Shown here: in pieces, positions 12,428 through 17,054 of the stretch
How positions within the stretch are numbered: position 1 is the first letter of the stretch
Layout of the letters: the number at the start of each line of letters is the position of its first letter
Assembly (NCBI GenBank): GCA_029932895.1
Contig: JAOZPF010000002.1
Span: forward strand, 1-17,054
Direction: 5' to 3'
DNA length: 17,054 nucleotides
DNA from: Anaerolineae bacterium
GTDB lineage: Bacteria; Chloroflexota; Anaerolineae; B4-G1; DUEL01
Notes under the pieces: model-generated
The model's database searches: none
Told to the model about the DNA's origin: nothing
Seen by the model: the letters and a program-made list of their open reading frames with translations, nothing else
Position numbers and translations under genes: made by a program

Positions 12428-12682
12428 CTAGATCAGTACCACTGCGGCCACGATCATCACCACCAGCATCACCGCAGCGATGATACCAATTCGCTTCAGG
12501 TCGGCTATCACATAGTGATATTCCTCTGCCAGGCTCGGTTGCGTCGCTGCGGCAGCCTGCCGTGCGGCGACCGGTTTCGGCTGCCCCGCTCCCTGTTTCT
12601 CCGTGCTGGGCCGGGCCAACTGGGTGGCCGAAAGGCGGGGCGACCTGGATCGCTTCTTGGCTCTACGTGACTTTTTGGTCAT
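12428..12682 (-). CDS. Small tail-anchored membrane protein, unknown function
   Basis: The 84-residue product has a strongly basic start (MTKKSRRAKKRSRSPR), an Ala/Gln/Pro-rich middle, then EEYHYVIADLKRIG and a C-terminal hydrophobic helix (about 63-84, IIAAVMLVVMIVAAVVLI) that ends at the last residue, the layout of a tail-anchored protein with its N-terminus in the cytoplasm. The basic tail could bind nucleic acid or the membrane surface; I do not recognise a family. I chose the ATG at 12680-12682 because GAGGAGG lies immediately upstream, and an earlier in-frame ATG at 12706 would have to translate through that site. It lies alone between the sortase gene and the MITE-like element; the element begins just beyond its stop. 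Confidence 0.65.
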   Translation of the reverse strand: MTKKSRRAKKRSRSPRLSATQLARPSTEKQGAGQPKPVAARQAAAATQPSLAEEYHYVIADLKRIGIIAAVMLVVMIVAAVVLI

Positions 12683-12735
12683 GTTCCTCCTCGTAACGTC
12701 TGTCACTCGCGGACTTGTTCTCTATTCCGAGCAAG

Positions 12736-12744
12736 AGTATACCA
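12736..12744 (-). promoter_or_regulatory. Extended -10 promoter for the tail-anchored gene
   Basis: On the minus strand TGG directly precedes TATACT (12736-12741), an extended -10 element. No convincing -35 box lies 16-18 bases upstream. It is the only plausible promoter in the 114-base gap after the sortase gene. Confidence 0.4.
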
Positions 12745-12796
12745 CAAGGGGGTAATTTAGAGTAGGTGCACAGCGCCCGGTTGGGGGGCGGCTACG

Positions 12797-13768
12797 TTAT
12801 GGCTCTAGTTCCGCGATCACCACGATCCGGTGCGTGTCGATGCCATAGGGGTAGCAAGAGATCAGGGTCAGCACGGGGCTGCTGGTGGGGTACATCACGC
12901 TCACGTCGGTGGGCTCGATGAACCGTTTTTGGGTGACGACGTAGCGATAGACCTGACCGGTTGTGTACACCTCGACGATGTCACCTAGCTCCACGTCGGG
13001 GAGGTAGCGAAAGATCTCGCCAAAGATGTCGTCGTGGGCAGAGATGACGCAGTTCCCGCGCTCGCCGGGGTTGGCCGAGCCAATGTGGTGACCGGCTCCG
13101 CGTTTGAGGCTTTCCCAGTCATCTCCCTCTACCACTGGGGCATCCACCCCGATGGCGGGGATGTGTATGCGGATGGCGTGCTCCGGCCCCGGCGTGGGGG
13201 CCGGAAGCGGAGTGACAGCGGCTACCAGGTCGCGCAGGTGGGGGGGGATCTCCTCCGGCGCCGGCCCGCCGGGCGAGTCGGGTGGGGTATGGCCGCTGGG
13301 GAGGATAAAGACCCCGATGAGCGGTGATGGCGCGGTAGGCGTGGCCGTCGGCAGTTGCGCTTGTTGGGCCTGATGGCTTTGTTGGTTCAGCTCCTGTAGC
13401 GTCTGCCACATTCCCAGTAGGGTGATGATCAGCCCGAGGAAGGCTACAATTTCCAGTACCAGCAGGAGCTTGTTGCCCACCCAGCCCCAGTTCACGCGCA
13501 GGGGACGGCGCTCTCTTCTCGGCTTTTCTTCCTCGTCCACTGCTCGGGCGCGGAAGCCTGCCGAAGCGCCCTCCTCCTGAAAGCGGAGGTGTTCGTCGGG
13601 CAGCGGAGAAGGCTCAGGTGTCGGCGGTTCCGGGGTCAGGAGGTCCTTGGGCGGCACTGCTCCCCTAGTCCTTCGCAGTCGCTCCAATCTGGCCTCGGCC
13701 TTGCGAATGCGGAGGGTTTCCTCCAGTTCCTCGATCGAGAGTTCATCTACCGGACGGCGGTCTTTCAT
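12797..13768 (-). CDS. Sortase (class D/E-like transpeptidase)
   Basis: This 323-residue protein has a cytoplasmic N-terminus of about 95 residues with a charged coiled-coil-like start, a transmembrane helix at about 101-120, a Pro/Thr-rich linker, and a C-terminal sortase domain from about 195. The catalytic triad is visible: His245 in VISAHDD, Cys305 in TLISCYPYG and Arg314 in THRIVV. Sortases cleave a sorting signal and join surface proteins to the cell wall or to each other; the sequence fits class D/E better than class A, but subclass needs a profile search. A likely substrate (MANTG tail) is encoded at 3924-4484. The start codon overlaps the end of the methyltransferase gene (ATGA, 13765-13768). 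The long cytoplasmic extension is unusual for a sortase. Confidence 0.9.
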   Translation of the reverse strand: MKDRRPVDELSIEELEETLRIRKAEARLERLRRTRGAVPPKDLLTPEPPTPEPSPLPDEHLRFQEEGASAGFRARAVDEEEKPRRERRPLRVNWGWVGNKLLLVLEIVAFLGLIITLLGMWQTLQELNQQSHQAQQAQLPTATPTAPSPLIGVFILPSGHTPPDSPGGPAPEEIPPHLRDLVAAVTPLPAPTPGPEHAIRIHIPAIGVDAPVVEGDDWESLKRGAGHHIGSANPGERGNCVISAHDDIFGEIFRYLPDVELGDIVEVYTTGQVYRYVVTQKRFIEPTDVSVMYPTSSPVLTLISCYPYGIDTHRIVVIAELEP

Positions 13769-14583
13769 GGCTTTGAAGGCCCCGCTTCCGTTTTTTCCGC
13801 CACGGCAAAGAGCTCGCGCTCAAAGAACCAGCGGAAGGGGGGCCAGTTGAAGAGGACGTGCCGTGCGGCGCGCAAGATCCAGTTCTCCTGGCGGTTTTGT
13901 GGCGGCGTGTCGAGCCACACCCGGCTGTGGAAACCGTTGCGCCGGAGAACGCGGCGCAGGCTCACTGGGCTTTGCTCGTTGACGTGGACGTCAACGTTGG
14001 CCGGGATGATGGCACGTGGGTCCTTTGGGTACCGCTCCCCCTGGCCCATCAGGGTGCGCACTCCCCGCACGATGGGATAGGCGTAGCGGTCGTACCAGAC
14101 GTTGGGCGCGGTGTGGATGATGACCCGGCCCTGGGGCAAGAGCACGCGCCGCACCTCTTGCAGTGCCCGGTCCAGTTCCCAGGGATGGAGGTGCTCCACG
14201 ATATCAAAGAGAAGCACGCGGTCGAAGGAGCCGTCGGCAAAGGGGAGCGACTTGGCGTCGGCGCGGTAGACGGCGCTGGCCTGCCCCTCGGTCACGGCCT
14301 GGCGGGATAGCTGTACGGCGACGGCGGCATAGTCGATGCCGTGCGCCTCCGCCCCCAGGCTGGTGCAGTGGCGCAGGATCTCGCCGCGCCCGCATCCCAC
14401 ATCCAACACGCGCATCCCGCTCCCGATCCCGGCTACGTCAAAGGCTGCCTTCAGACGCCGGGAGAGGGCGCGCCCTGCCGATGAGGTAAACTCTTTGTAT
14501 CCCTCGCAGGCCGAGAGAAAGTAGGTCTGATCGTAGAGGTCCGAGGGGACCGGTTGGGTTGCTTTTTTCCTCCCCTGTTTCAC
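13765..14583 (-). CDS. Class I SAM-dependent methyltransferase
   Basis: The 272-residue protein is a soluble Rossmann-fold methyltransferase. Motif I RVLDVGCGRG is at 58-67, the acidic residue of motif II is in HGIDYA (D84), ADAKSLPF lies at 109-116 and FDRVLLFDIVEHL at 120-132, followed by RRVLLPQGRVIIHTAPN. The substrate cannot be read from sequence; the neighbourhood suggests an envelope lipid, glycan or secondary metabolite. The start is GTG at 14581-14583, which overlaps the TGA of murJ (GTGA) and has GGAGG four bases upstream; the longer upstream frame reads through the end of murJ. At its 3' end the stop overlaps the start of the sortase gene. This four-base overlap at both ends implies that murJ, the methyltransferase and the sortase are co-translated. 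Confidence 0.88.
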   Translation of the reverse strand: MKQGRKKATQPVPSDLYDQTYFLSACEGYKEFTSSAGRALSRRLKAAFDVAGIGSGMRVLDVGCGRGEILRHCTSLGAEAHGIDYAAVAVQLSRQAVTEGQASAVYRADAKSLPFADGSFDRVLLFDIVEHLHPWELDRALQEVRRVLLPQGRVIIHTAPNVWYDRYAYPIVRGVRTLMGQGERYPKDPRAIIPANVDVHVNEQSPVSLRRVLRRNGFHSRVWLDTPPQNRQENWILRAARHVLFNWPPFRWFFERELFAVAEKTEAGPSKP

Positions 14584-16211
14584 TCTTCCTCCGACGGGGG
14601 GATTATAACGTGCCGCGTGAGGCCCGTCAAGCGGTGTAGGCCGTCGACAAAGGCGTGGCGCAGGAGGCGCACCTCTTCGATTCGGACCAGGAGGGCCAGC
14701 GCCACGTACACGGCAGCGCCGATGCTGCCCGCACCGACCACTATCAGGATCTCGCCGGCCAGCCCGGAGGGGGCTATGGTCATCAGGCCGTGCATCGTGC
14801 CCCAGGTAGCTGCCGCCATGAGTAGTGATGTGGCCGTCGCCTTGAAGGTGAGCCCCCACAATCCGTGCTTGCCCAGCCCGCCTAGCCGGCGGCGGGCAAG
14901 CAGTAGCATCGTCAGGCCGTGGGCGGCCCACTTGAGCGAGTTGGCCAAGATCAGCAGCGGCAGGGTCAGCCACCCTGCCCAAGCCATCGTGACGGTCGTG
15001 ACAGCGTAGAACACGTTGGCCCCGACGCCTACCAGGGCGGGGGTGAGGGTGTTCTTGCGGGCGTAAAAGGCAAAGATCAGCAGTTGGTCTATGGCGGCAA
15101 AGATCAGGCCGGGCAGGTGGTAGCGCAAGGCCTCGGCGACCGCCGCCGTGTCGGCTGGCCCAAAGTCGCCATGCTCAAAGACCAGGGCGATGAGCGGGGT
15201 AGCCAGGACGAACAATCCCGCGGTGGCGGGAATCACCAGGGCCAGCACCAGCCGCAGTCCCTGGGAGAGCGTGGCGCGGAAGGGAACGATCTCGGCGGCG
15301 ACGTCCTGCCGCGAGAGGGTGGGGAGGACCGCCAGGGAGACGGCCGTGGCTACCAGACCGAGAGGAAACTGGATGATCTGCGCGGCATAGACCATCCAGG
15401 AGATGGCCGACTCGCCGATCCGGGAGGCCAGGTTGTAGCTGAGCACCACCGAGAGCAGGTTGTCCACCACCAGGCCGGCCAGAATGGGCAGGTAGAGACG
15501 TCCGATGCGGCGCAACGCGGGGTGGTGTATATCGAGGACGAGGTGAAAACGGGCATCGCGCAGCCCCGGGACCTGCAGGATGACCTGCAGGAGGGCACCG
15601 ATCACCAGGCCGATGGCCATGCTGTGAACGCCCCACCGCCGGCCCATCAGCAGGGCCGTGGCGACGACAGCGCCGTTGACGATGGCAGCGGCAAAGGCGG
15701 GGAAGGTAAAGCGCTTGAGGGCATAGAGCGCGCCGGTCAAGACACCGGCCAGGTTCAAGAAAAGGACGGCGGGGAGCACTAGCCGCAACAGTTCGGTCGC
15801 CAGAGCCTGGGTGGGTGGAGCCAGTCCCCCGGCCATCAGCCAGACCAGTTGTGGGGCGAACAGTTCGCCCAGCAGGAGCAACGCGCAGACGACGAGCGAG
15901 GTCACGCTGACCAGCACGCTCAGTAGATTCCACAATTCCTTCCTCTTGTGGGAGGAGGCGTAGGCGGAGAGGACGGGTACGAGGGCCGAACTGACCATCC
16001 CGCCGACGAGGAGATCGTACAGGTTGGTCGGGACACGGACCGCTGCGTCCAGGGCGCTCACGCGCGGGCCAGCGCCAAAGAGGCCGGATTTGACAATGAC
16101 GGTCAGCAGGCCCAGCGCCCGGCTGACCACGTTCCCCAGAGCGATGACGCCTGCGGCCTGCGCCACCTGCACCTGCTCGCTGGAGGGGGGGTGATCGGGA
16201 GGTCTTGGCAT
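14580..16211 (-). CDS. murJ: Lipid II flippase MurJ (MviN family)
   Basis: The 543-residue protein is an integral membrane protein of the MOP superfamily that flips lipid II across the cytoplasmic membrane for peptidoglycan synthesis. The signature start is present: VVSRALGLLTVIVKSGLFGAG (about 28-48, with Arg31), followed by AAVRVPTNLYDLLVGGMVSSALVPVLSAY (about 56-84), which matches the conserved AFRIPN/SSAFVPV region. Hydrophobic segments through the rest fit the usual 14 helices. The start ATG 16209-16211 is favoured over earlier in-frame starts because AGGAG lies five bases upstream and the promoter with TAGAAT lies at 16228. It is the first gene of an overlapping operon with a methyltransferase and a sortase, linking it to cell-wall work. 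Confidence 0.92.
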   Translation of the reverse strand: MPRPPDHPPSSEQVQVAQAAGVIALGNVVSRALGLLTVIVKSGLFGAGPRVSALDAAVRVPTNLYDLLVGGMVSSALVPVLSAYASSHKRKELWNLLSVLVSVTSLVVCALLLLGELFAPQLVWLMAGGLAPPTQALATELLRLVLPAVLFLNLAGVLTGALYALKRFTFPAFAAAIVNGAVVATALLMGRRWGVHSMAIGLVIGALLQVILQVPGLRDARFHLVLDIHHPALRRIGRLYLPILAGLVVDNLLSVVLSYNLASRIGESAISWMVYAAQIIQFPLGLVATAVSLAVLPTLSRQDVAAEIVPFRATLSQGLRLVLALVIPATAGLFVLATPLIALVFEHGDFGPADTAAVAEALRYHLPGLIFAAIDQLLIFAFYARKNTLTPALVGVGANVFYAVTTVTMAWAGWLTLPLLILANSLKWAAHGLTMLLLARRRLGGLGKHGLWGLTFKATATSLLMAAATWGTMHGLMTIAPSGLAGEILIVVGAGSIGAAVYVALALLVRIEEVRLLRHAFVDGLHRLTGLTRHVIIPPSEEE

Positions 16212-16227
16212 ACGTGCTCCTGGGCCC

Positions 16228-16256
16228 ATTCTACCCTGCAAGGAGGAGGAAGGCAA
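16228..16256 (-). promoter_or_regulatory. Promoter of the murJ operon
   Basis: On the minus strand TTGCCT (16251-16256) and TAGAAT (16228-16233) are 17 bases apart. The start codon of murJ follows 17 bases after the -10 box, leaving a leader of about ten bases including AGGAG. A bulged GC-rich hairpin around 16259-16284 lies upstream and may end transcription of the PAS gene. Confidence 0.5.
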
Positions 16257-16286
16257 ACCGGGGCCGGGCAGTCTGTCCCGCCGGGG

Positions 16287-16610
16287 TCACTTTTTCTCGT
16301 ACCGCTCGTAGTAGCCCAGGACCCGACCGTCGGCGTCGCGCACGGCTCGCATATAGACGCGGTTTGTCTCGTCTTCGAACGTGAACCGCTCCTCCTCTCC
16401 TGCCTGCAGAGCCGCCAGGACCTCTTTCATCACCTGCTGCGAGTGCTCGTTGTGGCACTCGAACAGCGAACGGCCAATGAGGGATTCACCGCCTTCGTAA
16501 GTGGCGATGGCGGCCTTGTTCATGTAGCGCGTGATGTGGTTAGTATCTGCAAAGAGGATTGGTGTTTTCAGACTGTCCAGGATGGCAGCCAACGTGCTAC
16601 TCTTGACCAT
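16287..16610 (-). CDS. Single-PAS-domain protein
   Basis: This 107-residue protein is a lone PAS domain with no attached kinase, cyclase or DNA-binding module. Key segments are DSLKTPILFADTNHITRYMN (12-31), the SLIGRSLFECHNEHSQ segment (43-58), and the C-terminal strands NRVYMRAVRDADGRVLGYYERYEKK (83-107). The same order occurs in stand-alone or DUF438-linked PAS proteins that bind small ligands or mediate protein contacts; the ligand here is unknown. The start ATG at 16608-16610 is well supported by a near-perfect GGAGGTGAT just before it, and a longer in-frame start would overlap tRNA-Val. The gene lies just after the tRNA-Val terminator; how it is transcribed is unclear, perhaps by read-through. 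Its C54-x-H motif (CHNE) is notable but not a known haem site. Confidence 0.85.
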   Translation of the reverse strand: MVKSSTLAAILDSLKTPILFADTNHITRYMNKAAIATYEGGESLIGRSLFECHNEHSQQVMKEVLAALQAGEEERFTFEDETNRVYMRAVRDADGRVLGYYERYEKK

Positions 16611-16621
16611 ATCACCTCCGT

Positions 16622-16658
16622 GGAAAACAACGAACCGGCTGGCAGGAGGGCCAGCCGG
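16622..16658 (-). terminator. Rho-independent terminator after tRNA-Val
   Basis: On the minus strand CCGGCTGGC and GCCAGCCGG form a perfect 9-bp stem (16650-16658 with 16635-16643) with a 6-base loop, followed by TTCGTTGTTTT. This lies between tRNA-Val (ending at 16664) and the PAS gene (starting at 16610). Confidence 0.75.
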
Positions 16659-16663
16659 CGGAG

Positions 16664-16737
16664 TGGGCGGTACAGGACTTGAACCTGTGACCTCCACGAT
16701 GTCAACGTGGCGCTCTGGCCATCTGAGCTAACCGCCC
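16664..16737 (-). tRNA. tRNA-Val (anticodon GAC)
   Basis: The acceptor arms GGGCGGT and ACCGCCC pair perfectly. The D stem is GCTC/GAGC, the anticodon stem CCACG/CGTGG encloses TTGACAT with anticodon GAC, reading GUC and GUU, and the T arm ACAGG/CCTGT has loop TTCAAGT. The gene is 74 bases long with 3' CCA not encoded. Confidence 0.97.
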
Positions 16738-16748
16738 TCGCGGCGAGG

Positions 16749-16777
16749 ATTATACCATTACCTACCTCGCTTTGCAA
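16749..16777 (-). promoter_or_regulatory. Promoter of tRNA-Val
   Basis: On the minus strand TTGCAA (16772-16777) is 17 bases from a perfect TATAAT (16749-16754), which also has an extended TGG. The tRNA 5' end lies eleven bases beyond the -10 box. The -35 box is shared with the opposite promoter. Confidence 0.75.
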
Positions 16778-16799
16778 GTCTCGGCGCCTGTGATAGAAT
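16772..16799 (+). promoter_or_regulatory. Promoter of the DNA polymerase III delta-prime gene
   Basis: TTGCAA (16772-16777) and TAGAAT (16794-16799) are 16 bases apart on the plus strand. The start ATG at 16810 follows ten bases after the -10 box, so the mRNA would have a leader of only a few bases. Confidence 0.55.
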
Positions 16800-16809
16800 G
16801 CGGCTGGCT

Positions 16810-17054
16810 ATGGCAGATGATTGGGGTGTGGTCGGTCATGACTGGGCGGTGCAGCTCCTGCGCCGGGCGTGGGAGCGGGGTGAGCTTGCTCATGCCTATC
16901 TGTTCACCGGTCCACCGGGGGTCGGTAAAATGACCCTGGCCCTGGCCCTAGCCAGGGTTCTGCTCTGCGAGGGGGGCGCGCCGCCCTGTGGATCGTGCCG
17001 GGCCTGCCGCATGGTCGCCAGCTCCAGCCACCCCGACCTGCACCGGATTGCTCA
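16810..17054 (+). CDS. holB: DNA polymerase III delta-prime subunit, N-terminal part
   Basis: The first 81 residues are visible; the gene runs past the window end. The order VVGHDWAVQLLRRAWERGELAHAYLFTGPPGVGK (7-40) is typical of clamp-loader subunits, which load the sliding clamp at the replication fork. A zinc module follows with C53, C60, C63 and C66 (C-x6-CGSCRAC). The Walker A site reads GPPGVGKM: the residue after the lysine is Met where Ser or Thr is normal, which fits the degenerate P-loop of delta-prime rather than gamma/tau. SSSHPDLHRI at 71-80 continues the usual delta-prime order. No clear ribosome binding site precedes the ATG at 16810-16812; an in-frame ATG at 16798 overlaps the -10 box. 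The gene is the only one on the plus strand. Confidence 0.85.
   Translation, partial: MADDWGVVGHDWAVQLLRRAWERGELAHAYLFTGPPGVGKMTLALALARVLLCEGGAPPCGSCRACRMVASSSHPDLHRIA

Noticed and set aside
14584..14982. Longer version of the methyltransferase reaching into murJ
   Set aside because: The upstream part lies entirely within the conserved end of murJ. The GTG at 14583 with GGAGG explains the gene without overlap beyond four bases.
16611..16697. Longer PAS protein with 29 extra N-terminal residues
   Set aside because: The extension would be translated from the tRNA-Val 3' part and through its terminator; the GGAGGTGAT before 16610 decides the shorter form.

Overview
The window is GC-rich and almost entirely transcribed from the minus strand; only the last gene runs on the plus strand. 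The combination points to a monoderm-type Chloroflexota, probably Anaerolineae: a sortase with an LPXTG-like partner, MurJ, a MutL-like ASKHA ATPase, a zinc-ribbon protein with repeated PDWL motifs, and a small EPS-type MarR remnant beside GDP-fucose synthase. The lineage is an inference from protein style and gene neighbourhood; no marker gene proves it.

Layout: positions 1-460 hold the start of a GDP-L-fucose synthase gene, a broken MarR-type regulator and a strong promoter with an overlapping dyad. Positions 460-2475 hold uridine kinase, a ResB-like membrane protein and tRNA-Thr(CGU) with its promoter. Positions 2489-3820 encode a P-loop ATPase fused to an OmpR-type winged helix.

Positions 3924-12044 are the most interesting part. 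Eight tightly packed or overlapping genes start from a good promoter near 12017-12044. In transcription order they are: a 79-residue membrane protein, a 253-residue anchored alpha/beta protein, a six-helix membrane protein, a 743-residue zinc-ribbon/PDWL-repeat/membrane protein, a second multi-helix membrane protein, a MutL-like actin-fold ATPase, a barrel/KOW-like protein and an LPXTG-like surface protein. No metabolic mutase is present. The set looks like a membrane-spanning assembly with a cytoplasmic ATPase whose function I cannot name.

Positions 12120-12422 hold a MITE-like element of about 289 bp, with 20-bp terminal inverted repeats (19 of 20 matching), nested internal inverted repeats and a 7-bp candidate target duplication. 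Downstream in coordinate order come a tail-anchored small protein and an overlapping murJ - methyltransferase - sortase operon. These are followed by a single-PAS protein, a terminator, tRNA-Val(GAC), and the start of DNA polymerase III delta-prime on the plus strand. The delta-prime promoter and the tRNA-Val promoter appear to share one palindromic -35 hexamer.
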